64,000 nucleotides of DNA, from assembly GCF_021117275.1 (NCBI RefSeq), contig NZ_CP088245.1:3819501-3883500 (forward strand), written 5' to 3'. Position 1 is the stretch's first letter. Each line of letters begins with the position of its first letter. The notes beneath the pieces were generated by a model that was not told the DNA's origin, searched no databases, and saw only the letters and a program-made list of their open reading frames with translations. Origin of the DNA: Metabacillus sp. B2-18. Lineage in GTDB: Bacteria > Bacillota > Bacilli > Bacillales > Bacillaceae. This document shows positions 26,717-33,556 of the stretch, piece by piece. The position numbers and the translations under genes were made by a program.

Positions 26717-27625
26717 ATGACAAGAAAGATAAATTTACCACCAAAAAAGGAACGACACCGTTTATTCGGCTCTGTTGAACCAGGAGTAAAGCTAAAACCC
26801 ACAGAAAAAGAGCAGATGCCTGATTTACAAAACACAAAAAAAGATTTTCTTTTTACTATAGACGCTGTAGGAATTAGTAATGTTAAACATCCTATCATTA
26901 TTCATTCTGACTTACTGCCAAAGGAACAAACGACTATTGCTACTTTTAAAATGACAAGTAAAATTTCATATGATTCAAAAGGCACAAACATGAGCCGTTT
27001 TACTGAACAGCTTGAGCAATACCGTCAAAATGGAGGATTTGTTCTTACTCTTTCAAATCTGTATGATTTTACGAAAGAATTGGCAGAACGTCTAAAGCAA
27101 AAAGACGCAAGTATAGAGGTAACATTCCCTTGGTTCTATGAACGCAAAGGACCAAGCTCAGAATTAGTAGGATTAAATCATGCCGAAGCTACTGTTTCTG
27201 TTACCTACGAAGATGGTGTTGGATTTACAAGCTCAGCTTCTTTAACTAGTGCAATCACAACACTTTGTCCATGTTCTAAGGAAATTAGCGAATATAGTGC
27301 GCATAATCAACGTGGATTCGTAACAATGAACGTGGAGTTTACTGAGGGTTATGATGAAAAAACAGATTGGAAAGCAGCACTATTAGAAGCAGCTGAATCA
27401 AATGCAAGTGCAATGATACACCCTGTTCTTAAGCGTACAGATGAAAAGGTTGTAACAGAAACTGCATATGAAAATCCTCGTTTTGTGGAAGATATGGTTA
27501 GACTTGTTGCTGCTGACTTATATGAATTAGATTTTGTACAGGCATTTACAGTAGAATGTCGTAACGAAGAATCTATTCATTTACACGATGCGATTGCTAG
27601 TTTAAGTTATAGAAAAGAAGACTAA
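26717..27625 (+). CDS. folE2: GTP cyclohydrolase FolE2 (type IB)
   Basis: 302-residue enzyme for the first step of folate synthesis, GTP to dihydroneopterin triphosphate. Family signature with metal-binding cysteine: CPCSKEISEYSAHNQRG at about residues 190-206; also N-terminal QNTKKDFLFTIDAVGISNVKHP. FolE2 can use metals other than zinc and is typically made under zinc limitation, but no Zur box is visible upstream here. GAGAGGGG precedes the ATG. Convergent with luxS. Confidence 0.95.
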   Translation: MTRKINLPPKKERHRLFGSVEPGVKLKPTEKEQMPDLQNTKKDFLFTIDAVGISNVKHPIIIHSDLLPKEQTTIATFKMTSKISYDSKGTNMSRFTEQLEQYRQNGGFVLTLSNLYDFTKELAERLKQKDASIEVTFPWFYERKGPSSELVGLNHAEATVSVTYEDGVGFTSSASLTSAITTLCPCSKEISEYSAHNQRGFVTMNVEFTEGYDEKTDWKAALLEAAESNASAMIHPVLKRTDEKVVTETAYENPRFVEDMVRLVAADLYELDFVQAFTVECRNEESIHLHDAIASLSYRKED

Positions 27626-27627
27626 TG

Positions 27628-27661
27628 AAAAACGGTGTCCCATTTGGAACACCGTTTTTTT
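27628..27661. terminator. Bidirectional terminator folE2/luxS
   Basis: AAAACGGTGTCCC... pairs with ...GGAACACCGTTTTTTT, about 10 bp of stem with A and T runs. Confidence 0.85.
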
Positions 27662-27662
27662 C

Positions 27663-28145
27663 TTAACCAAATACTTTGGCTAATTCTTCTTTATCTTGAT
27701 CAAGCCAAAAACGCATTAAACGCTTTGCTCCTTCTAAGTCATGAAGCTTTGCTTGACCACATTGTTTTTCATTAGCTGCTGGAATTTCCGTAATTTCAAC
27801 AGCAGTTTTCATAGTATCTTCTAAAAGATCAATGATTTCACTTACTTCTGGCTTTCCACTTACAACTAAATAATAGCCTGTTTGACATCCCATTGGTGAA
27901 ACATCAATAATATCAAAGTGATCATATTTTTCTGAATGCTCACGAATATTAAAAGCCAGTAAATGCTCTAACGTGTGAATGGTATCAGGCTTCATCGCCT
28001 GTTTATTTGGCTGACAAAAACGAATATCAAATTTATTTACTTCACCGTCACTACCAACTTTATGAACGCCACAATGACGAACATATGGTGCCTTTACGGC
28101 ATTATGATCTAATTCAAAGCTTTCTACTGAAGGCATCTTTTTCAC
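27663..28145 (-). CDS. luxS: S-ribosylhomocysteine lyase
   Basis: 160-residue iron/zinc enzyme that splits S-ribosylhomocysteine into homocysteine and the AI-2 precursor DPD. Metal-binding HTLEHLLAF (about residues 54-62) and GCQTGYYL cysteine (about residue 83-90) are intact, and the substrate loop [10 protein letters not shown] is present. Functionally linked with metK in the SAM recycling pathway. A 13-bp palindrome lies between promoter region and gene (28166-28178). Confidence 0.96.
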   Translation of the reverse strand: MKKMPSVESFELDHNAVKAPYVRHCGVHKVGSDGEVNKFDIRFCQPNKQAMKPDTIHTLEHLLAFNIREHSEKYDHFDIIDVSPMGCQTGYYLVVSGKPEVSEIIDLLEDTMKTAVEITEIPAANEKQCGQAKLHDLEGAKRLMRFWLDQDKEELAKVFG

Positions 28146-28165
28146 TCCTATAATGTTAATAGACT

Positions 28166-28178
28166 AGCATACTATGCT
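28166..28178. promoter_or_regulatory. Short palindrome upstream of luxS
   Basis: AGCATA-C-TATGCT, perfect, 21 bp upstream of the luxS ATG and just downstream of a possible -10 (TACAAT on minus). Possible operator; regulator unknown. Confidence 0.35.
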
Positions 28179-28270
28179 CGTTTATATTGTAACACATGAA
28201 TGAAAAATGGCGAATGATCAACTATTCTAGTTATGAAAAACTGCATTATTAAAAGTGAGGTCAACAAGTT

Positions 28271-28501
28271 ATGAAGCAAATTTTCATCTCCGGTATCCGT
28301 TTCTATCAAAAATTTATATCGCCCCTTACACCACCTACCTGTCGCTTTTACCCAACATGTTCACATTACGGACTCGAAGCGTTTCAAAGGTTTGGGGTAC
28401 TTAAAGGAAGTTATTTAACGATAAAGCGTATTTTAAAATGTCATCCGTTTCATCCCGGTGGTGTTGATCTAGTACCGGAAAAACAAGAAAAAAAGCTATG
28501 A
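28271..28501 (+). CDS. ytjA: YtjA, YidD-family membrane protein insertion factor
   Basis: 76-residue protein of the YidD family, which assists YidC-dependent membrane insertion. Family pattern [28 protein letters not shown] with its two cysteines is clear, as is HPFHPGG near the C terminus. GTGAGG precedes the ATG. The stop codon is inside the palindrome that was duplicated by the adjacent insertion sequence, so the reading frame is unharmed. Confidence 0.93.
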   Translation: MKQIFISGIRFYQKFISPLTPPTCRFYPTCSHYGLEAFQRFGVLKGSYLTIKRILKCHPFHPGGVDLVPEKQEKKL

Positions 28502-28515
28502 AATTTTTCATAGCT
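28494..28515. repeat. Left copy of the 22-bp target-site duplication (terminator palindrome)
   Basis: Palindrome starting AGCTATGAAA and ending TTTCATAGCT, identical to 30074-30095. Before insertion it was one bidirectional terminator hairpin flanked by A and T runs. Confidence 0.88.
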
Positions 28516-28604
28516 CAGACTGTAGACAAACTCAAAAAAAATTGAGTTTGCTTACAGTCTTTTTTAATTTAAACTTGTATTAAGAAAATCTTGAGGTGAT
28601 AAAT

Positions 28605-29963
28605 ATGCTTTCGAAACATAATTCCATACAACGAGATCAAATTGAAATGATCGCTTTAGATCAACTTGTACCAGCGGACCATTTGGTTCGCAAAATAGAG
28701 GCTGCGATTGATTTCTCTTTTATTTATGACTTAGTGGAAGATATGTATTCTGAAGTAGGCCGCCCGAGTATTGATCCAGTCATTCTGATTAAACTAACCT
28801 TCATTCAATATACCTTCGGTATTCGTTCGATGCGAAAGACAATTGAAGAGGTTCAAACAAACATGGCCTATCGATGGTTCTTGGGCTATGGTTTCCATGA
28901 TAAAGTGCCGCACTTCTCTACCTTCGGGAAAAATTACGAACGTAGATTTAAAGATACAGATATATTTGAACAAATATTCTATCGTATATTAAAGAGTGCT
29001 GCCGAGAAAAACCTTATTAGTGCAGAACACATATTCATTGATTCTACTCATGTAAAAGCTAGTGCTAATAAGCATAAATTTCAAAAGAAGGTCGTACGGA
29101 AAGAAACAAGAGCTTACCAAGAGCGTCTTCAAGAAGAGATTAATCAAGATCGTGAAGATCATGGGAAAAAGCCTTTTCCACCAGATAAGTTTGACAAGGC
29201 AGAATCAAAAGAAATCAAGGAAAGTACAACTGATCCAGAAAGTGGTTACTACGTTAAAGACGAACGCACAAAACAGTTTGCCTATTCATTTCACGCAGCA
29301 GCAGATCGCAAAGGTTTTGTATTAGGCGTGGATGTTACACCAGGTAATATTCATGACAGTCAAATGTTAGAGCCATTGGTTGAAGATGTAAGCGAGATAA
29401 TAGGAAAACCAAATGCTGTTGCTGCAGATGCTGCTTATAAGACTCCAGCGATTACAAAGTACTTAATAGAAAACAATATTATTCCAGCAGTACCTTACAC
29501 AAGACCACGTACAAAAGATGGATTCTTCCGAAAACATGAATATGTTTATGATGAACACTTCGATTGTTACTTATGTCCAGCTGGGGAAATCTTGAAATAC
29601 TCTACAACAACTAAAGAGGGATATAGAGAGTACAAATCTCCAAATCACATTTGCGCAACGTGTCCATTATTGGCTCAATGTACAGAGAGTAAAGATCACC
29701 AAAAAGTGGTGACGCGCCATATCTGGCAAGAATACGTAGAAGAGGCAGACCATCTACGTCATCATCAAGATGTAAAACCGATATATGCAAAACGGAAAGA
29801 AACAATTGAACGTGTATTTGCAGATGCCAAAGAAAAGCATGGGATGCGTTGGACAACTTTGAGGGGACTCAAAAAATTGACAATGCAGGCGATGCTTACT
29901 TTTGCTGCCATGAACTTAAAGAAGATGGCCAACTGGAATTGGAAAGGTCCAGTAATAGTATAA
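28605..29963 (+). CDS. IS1182-family transposase (DDE type)
   Basis: 452-residue transposase, full length for the family. N-terminal DUF772 region (LDQLVPADHLVRKIEAAIDF; RPSIDPVILIKLTFIQYTFGIRSMR), then the DDE catalytic domain: first aspartate in IFIDSTHVKASANKH, second in AVAADAAYKTPAITKYL, glutamate in KRKETIERVFADAKEKHGMRW. A cysteine cluster (CYLCPAG ... CATCPLLAQC) suggests a zinc-binding insert. The ATG at 28605 follows a TGAGGTGAT site; the GTG at 28596 overlaps it. Intact, so the element may be active. Confidence 0.95.
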   Translation: MLSKHNSIQRDQIEMIALDQLVPADHLVRKIEAAIDFSFIYDLVEDMYSEVGRPSIDPVILIKLTFIQYTFGIRSMRKTIEEVQTNMAYRWFLGYGFHDKVPHFSTFGKNYERRFKDTDIFEQIFYRILKSAAEKNLISAEHIFIDSTHVKASANKHKFQKKVVRKETRAYQERLQEEINQDREDHGKKPFPPDKFDKAESKEIKESTTDPESGYYVKDERTKQFAYSFHAAADRKGFVLGVDVTPGNIHDSQMLEPLVEDVSEIIGKPNAVAADAAYKTPAITKYLIENNIIPAVPYTRPRTKDGFFRKHEYVYDEHFDCYLCPAGEILKYSTTTKEGYREYKSPNHICATCPLLAQCTESKDHQKVVTRHIWQEYVEEADHLRHHQDVKPIYAKRKETIERVFADAKEKHGMRWTTLRGLKKLTMQAMLTFAAMNLKKMANWNWKGPVIV

Positions 29964-29966
29964 TAT

Positions 29967-29990
29967 AGAGACTCGAAGAGTCTCTTTTTC
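29967..29990 (+). terminator. Terminator of the transposase gene
   Basis: AGAGACT-cgaag-AGTCTCT followed by five T. Confidence 0.8.
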
Positions 29991-30073
29991 ATAAAAGTTG
30001 AACGAAATTAATATAAAATCGCAAAAAGGGTTTGGAATGTATTACATTCCAAACCCTTTTTGTCGACAGTCTG

Positions 30074-30095
30074 AGCTATGAAATTTTTCATAGCT
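30074..30095. repeat. Right copy of the 22-bp target-site duplication
   Basis: Identical to 28494-28515; followed by TTTTTC, so this copy still works as terminator for neither or both neighbours; ytiB ends 11 bp to its right. Confidence 0.88.
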
Positions 30096-30105
30096 TTTTC
30101 TTATC

Positions 30106-30669
30106 TTAATCTTCGTATCCATTTACAACAACATCAAGTTTTCCTGTTGCAGGATCTATAACAAGACCATGCACTGGAATATTCTCTACTAGTAATGGGT
30201 GATTTTTAATTGTTTCTACACTATCACGAACACTATCTTCAACTTTCTCAAAGCCTTTTAGCCATTGATCTAAATCTATTCCAGAATATTTAATTGTATC
30301 AATTTTTTCAGAGGAAACTCCGCGTTCCACTGCTTTTGATAAGAAAGATTCTGAATTTAATTTACTCATTCCACAATCATGGTGACCTACTACACAGATT
30401 TCATCTGCTTTTAATTCATACACAGCGACTAAAATACTTCTCATGATACTTCCAAAAGGATGAGCAACAATGGCACCAGCACTTTTCACAATCTTTACGT
30501 CACCATTTCGAATGTTCATTGCTTGTGGCAAAAGCTCCACTAATCTAGTGTCCATACAAGATAAGATGACAAGCTTTTTCTCAGGAAATTTTGTTGTTTC
30601 AAATTTTTCAAACTCTTTATCTGCTACAAATTTTTCATTATGTGCTAAAATTTCATCTACTAATCTCAT
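30106..30669 (-). CDS. ytiB: YtiB, beta-class carbonic anhydrase
   Basis: 187-residue enzyme interconverting CO2 and bicarbonate. Zinc ligands and dyad: Cys-x-Asp-x-Arg in LSCMDTRLVE (about residue 37), His and Cys in VGHHDCGM (about residues 97-104). The ATG at 30669 is chosen because GGAGG lies 8 bases before it; the ATG at 30675 is too close. Divergent from znuA; a Zur-like box sits between. Downstream terminator was the target of the insertion sequence. Confidence 0.93.
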   Translation of the reverse strand: MRLVDEILAHNEKFVADKEFEKFETTKFPEKKLVILSCMDTRLVELLPQAMNIRNGDVKIVKSAGAIVAHPFGSIMRSILVAVYELKADEICVVGHHDCGMSKLNSESFLSKAVERGVSSEKIDTIKYSGIDLDQWLKGFEKVEDSVRDSVETIKNHPLLVENIPVHGLVIDPATGKLDVVVNGYED

Positions 30670-30762
30670 ATTCATTCCTCCACTATTCTAGTTTTCTGTT
30701 TTTTTATCATATCATAACTCTTGAAATTTCTCTAATGATGAGTTACTATGGTTAAGGAAATT

Positions 30763-30783
30763 AAATCGTAACAGTTACTATTT
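30763..30783. promoter_or_regulatory. Zur-like box 1
   Basis: AAATCGTAAC-A-GTTACTATTT, 17 of 20 matches to the Zur consensus I remember (AAATCGTAAT-N-ATTACGATTT). Lies between ytiB and znuA and could serve either. Confidence 0.6.
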
Positions 30784-30810
30784 GTTTTTTAGAAATAAAA
30801 ATTAGTTCTC

Positions 30811-30831
30811 AAATCGTAATCATTAAGATAT
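30811..30831. promoter_or_regulatory. Zur-like box 2 overlapping the znuA promoter
   Basis: AAATCGTAAT-C-ATTAAGATAT, 18 of 20 matches. It overlaps the -10 TATAAT (30829-30834) of znuA, a repressing position. Confidence 0.78.
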
Positions 30832-30844
30832 AATAATGAAGTCT

Positions 30845-30865
30845 TAATCGTAATCATACTGATTT
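30845..30865. promoter_or_regulatory. Zur-like box 3
   Basis: TAATCGTAAT-C-ATACTGATTT, 16 of 20 matches, downstream of the predicted transcription start and 20 bp before the znuA gene. Confidence 0.55.
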
Positions 30866-30885
30866 ATTGAAAGGAGATTATTTAC

Positions 30886-32031
30886 ATGAAAAAGCACACA
30901 TTACTCATGAGCTCATTCCTGTTACTATCAAGCTTTTTAATCGGCTGTAATGCAAGTAACGAAGAAGGACAATCAGCGAATGAAACAAATACAGAAAATA
31001 CATTAAAAATCTATACTACGATTTATCCACTAGAAGATTTCGCAAAAAAGATAGGTGGAGATCTAGTTGAAGTTGAAAACATTCTTCCTCCTGGAGTTGA
31101 CGCCCACACATACGAGCCTACTACTAAGGCGATGGTTGAAATCGCTGAAGCAGATGGGTTCATTTATTCAGGTGTAGGATTTGAAAGCTTTACAGAAAAA
31201 GTTCAAGAATCATTAAATTCTGAAGATGTTGCCTTTATCAACGCTGGTGAAGGAATCGAATATATAGAAGGTCATGAAGAAGAAGCTGCTCATGATGAAA
31301 CAGAACATGCTGAGGACGAAGCCGCTCATGATGAAAGTGCACACACTGAGGACGAAGCCGCTCATGATGAAAATGCACACGCTGAGGCTGAAGCCGCTCA
31401 TGATGAAAGTGCACACACTGAGGATGAGGCCGCTCATGATGAAAATGCACACACTGAGGATGAGGCTGCTCATGATGAAAGTGCACACGCACACGATCAC
31501 GGTGATCAGGACCCACACGTTTGGATTGACCCTATTCATTCAATTACTCTAGCAGAAAACATCAAAGATGCATTAATAGAACTTAATCCAGAAGGAAAGC
31601 AAACATTTGAGGATAACTTCCAAGCTTTAAAAACACAGCTTGAAGACCTTGATCAATCTTTTAAAGATATAATAAGCAATGCAGAAAAGAAAGAGATCCT
31701 AGTATCTCATGCTGCTTACGGTTATTGGGAAAACCGTTATGGAATCGAACAAATCAGTGTACTAGGGCTTTCTCCAACTGAGGAACCTTCACAAAAAGAA
31801 TTACAAACAATTATTGAAACTGCTAAAGAACATGAAATCAACTACATCATTTTTGAAACAAATGTTACAAGCAATGTAACAGATATCGTTCAAGCTGAAA
31901 TTGGAGCAGAAGCATTAACCCTTAGCAACCTAGAGTCTATTACAGAAGAAGATGTAAAAAATAATGAGGATTATTTTAGTATTATGGAAAGAAATTTAGA
32001 AACTTTAAAAACAGCCTTATCAAGTAAGTGA
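30886..32031 (+). CDS. znuA: ZnuA-type zinc-binding lipoprotein
   Basis: 381-residue cluster A-I solute-binding protein. Signal TLLMSSFLLLSSFLIGC with lipobox LIGC. Ligand histidines sit in GVDAHTYEP, DPHVWIDP and SHAAYGYW; the last acidic ligand is in the C-terminal third (the VTDIVQAEIGAEAL region). Between the first two lies a histidine/acid-rich loop made of six 12-residue repeats (AHDESAHTEDEA type), much longer than usual. The gene is an orphan: no ZnuB/ZnuC genes adjoin it, so it must share a transporter encoded elsewhere. Three Zur-like boxes upstream support a zinc role over manganese. Confidence 0.92.
   Translation: MKKHTLLMSSFLLLSSFLIGCNASNEEGQSANETNTENTLKIYTTIYPLEDFAKKIGGDLVEVENILPPGVDAHTYEPTTKAMVEIAEADGFIYSGVGFESFTEKVQESLNSEDVAFINAGEGIEYIEGHEEEAAHDETEHAEDEAAHDESAHTEDEAAHDENAHAEAEAAHDESAHTEDEAAHDENAHTEDEAAHDESAHAHDHGDQDPHVWIDPIHSITLAENIKDALIELNPEGKQTFEDNFQALKTQLEDLDQSFKDIISNAEKKEILVSHAAYGYWENRYGIEQISVLGLSPTEEPSQKELQTIIETAKEHEINYIIFETNVTSNVTDIVQAEIGAEALTLSNLESITEEDVKNNEDYFSIMERNLETLKTALSSK
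31276..31503 (+). repeat. 36-bp tandem repeat within znuA, six copies
   Basis: GCTCATGATGAA recurs at 31288, 31324, 31360, 31396, 31432 and 31468, exactly 36 bp apart, with synonymous and T/A or S/N changes between copies. Encodes the metal-binding histidine loop. Confidence 0.95.
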
Positions 32032-32055
32032 GCGAATATTTCGTTCACTTTTTTT
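32026..32055 (+). terminator. Terminator after znuA
   Basis: AAGTGAGCGAA / TTCGTTCACTT (one G-T) with seven T; the stop codon lies in the left arm. Confidence 0.85.
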
Positions 32056-32122
32056 ATTTAGACAGAAAGATACATCTATCATATAATCAACTTGATCTTC
32101 AAAAATAAAAAGGATGTGAAAT

Positions 32123-33031
32123 ATGATTTACAAGCACCGAAAGGAACCTAATGAATTATGTATTCTAAAAAGCCTAAATACCCGAATGAGTTTGGATGAA
32201 AAGGACAAGCAGTATTATTTTAATCTTAAGAAAGGGTATGAAGGCGAGGTATTATTTGATAGTTTACTAGAAAAGCTTAGTTGTGAATGCATTATCCTAA
32301 ATGATTTGCTTTTAAAACAAAATAACACATTGTTCCAAATTGACTCTTTACTTATCAACCGAGACTCTCTTTACCTTTATGAGGTGAAAAATTATGAAGG
32401 AGATTATTATTACGATTCTGATCGACTATATAAGAAAAACCAAAAAGAAATAAGCAATCCTCTCATTCAATTGAATAGAACCGAATCATTATTAAGACAA
32501 TTACTCAAACATCTTGGTTACCCCACACCGATTTTTGCTTCAGTCGTTTTCATCAACCCAGAATTCACTCTATATCAATCACCCCTAAACAAACCATTTA
32601 TTTTTCCTACACAAATTAATAGGCACTTGAAAGAACTAAATACAGTATCGTCAAAGTTAAAAGATGATCATAAGAGGCTTGCTGACAAGTTACTTTCTTT
32701 ACATGTCACGGACTCTCCTTATAGGAAGTTACCTAGTTATGAATATAAGGAGCTACGTAAAGGGGTTGTTTGTGGGGAGTGTTTGTCTTTCACAATTAGT
32801 GTTGAGGGAATGCAATTTTCATGTTTAATCTGTGGTCACAGAGAAGAAATTGAGGCTGCTGTTATGCGAAATGTAAGGACATTTAAGCTTCTTTTTCCTG
32901 ACAATAAGCTCACGGCAAATGTCATTCATGAATGGTGTAATGAAGTTGTAACTAAAAGAAGAATAACAAGAATTCTTCAAAAAAACTTTAAGGTAAAAGG
33001 GGTTCATCAGTGGACTTATTATGAGGAATAA
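32123..33031 (+). CDS. NERD-domain protein
   Basis: 302-residue protein. The NERD nuclease-related domain covers about residues 35-150: GYEGEVLFDSLLEKL, NDLLLKQNNTLFQIDSLLI, YLYEVKNYEGDYYYD (conserved D and E-x-K). The C-terminal part has a zinc-ribbon-like pair CGEC...CLICG (about residues 216-236) and a basic end. NERD proteins are related to restriction-type nucleases and are common in Bacillaceae, but function is unproven. Monocistronic, with AAGGATGTG before the ATG. The hairpin array that follows is separate. Confidence 0.85.
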   Translation: MIYKHRKEPNELCILKSLNTRMSLDEKDKQYYFNLKKGYEGEVLFDSLLEKLSCECIILNDLLLKQNNTLFQIDSLLINRDSLYLYEVKNYEGDYYYDSDRLYKKNQKEISNPLIQLNRTESLLRQLLKHLGYPTPIFASVVFINPEFTLYQSPLNKPFIFPTQINRHLKELNTVSSKLKDDHKRLADKLLSLHVTDSPYRKLPSYEYKELRKGVVCGECLSFTISVEGMQFSCLICGHREEIEAAVMRNVRTFKLLFPDNKLTANVIHEWCNEVVTKRRITRILQKNFKVKGVHQWTYYEE

Positions 33032-33069
33032 AAATTAAATAAAAAACTGTGATATATATCAAATAGCTA

Positions 33070-33426
33070 TTTCACTTAATGATGGTCTTCATTTCACTGA
33101 TGAAGACCATCTCCTCTGTTTTTTCACTCAATGTTGGTCTTCATCCCGTTGATGAAGACCATCTCCTCTAATTTTTCACTCTATGATGGTCTTCATCCCG
33201 TTGATGAAGACCATCTCCTCTGTTTTTTCACACTGTGTTGGTCTTCATTTCACTGATGAAGACCATCTCCTCTAATTTTCCACTCCATGATGGTCTTCAT
33301 TTCACTGATGAAGACCATCTCCTCTGATTTTTCACTCGATGTTGGTCTTCATCCCGTTGATGAAGACCATCTCCTCTAATTTTCCACTCTCTAATGGTCT
33401 TCATCACTTTTATGAGCTTCACCTCC
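33070..33426. repeat. 52-bp tandem array of hairpins, six copies plus a degenerate seventh
   Basis: GGTCTTCAT starts at 33084, 33136, 33188, 33240, 33292, 33344 and 33396, exactly 52 bp apart. Each full unit contains an 11-12-bp stem ATGGTCTTCAT...ATGAAGACCAT with a loop of TTCACTG or CCCGTTG, then CTCCTCT and a T-rich tract. Odd and even units differ regularly (GATGGTC versus GTTGGTC; tail TG versus TAA), giving a 104-bp higher-order repeat. 52 is not a multiple of 3, so it is not coding. It fills the 525-bp gap between the NERD gene and ythA. Confidence 0.95.
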
Positions 33427-33556
33427 AGCTCTAGCCATGAGTACTTATTTGAAAATTTCCTTCTCCCCTTCAAATAGAAAACACAAGAATATTCTCTAGA
33501 AAATAGTGGACACTATGGGTGATTACGACAAGGTAGGAAAAGAAAGGCGGATCGCA

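Larger units (their letters stand above)
28516..30073 (+). mobile_element. IS1182-family insertion sequence, 1558 bp, complete
   Basis: Ends are imperfect inverted repeats CAGACTGTAGACAAA (left) and CAGACTGTCGACAAA (right, minus strand), flanked by 22-bp direct copies of a palindrome. It carries one intact transposase gene. Both ends also fold as hairpins: 28518-28560 at the left (AGACTGTA/TACAGTCT with CAAACTCAA/TTGAGTTTG inside) and 30023-30061 at the right (a 19-bp stem with AAAAAGGG/CCCTTTTT), which would insulate the transposase from outside transcription. Confidence 0.93.

Noticed and set aside
28516..30095. Composite transposon
   Set aside because: Only one element copy is in the window, with a single perfect target duplication around it.
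31213..31552. Histidine-, methionine- or arginine-rich open frames on both strands inside znuA
   Set aside because: They are by-products of the 36-bp repeat, which is open in several frames; no ribosome sites.
33070..33426. CRISPR array
   Set aside because: Units follow one another with no unique spacers; the whole 52-bp unit is repeated, and no cas genes are near.
32123..33426. Phage-defence island formed by the NERD gene and hairpin array
   Set aside because: No further defence, methylase or recombinase genes adjoin; neighbours are housekeeping genes in B. subtilis-like order.
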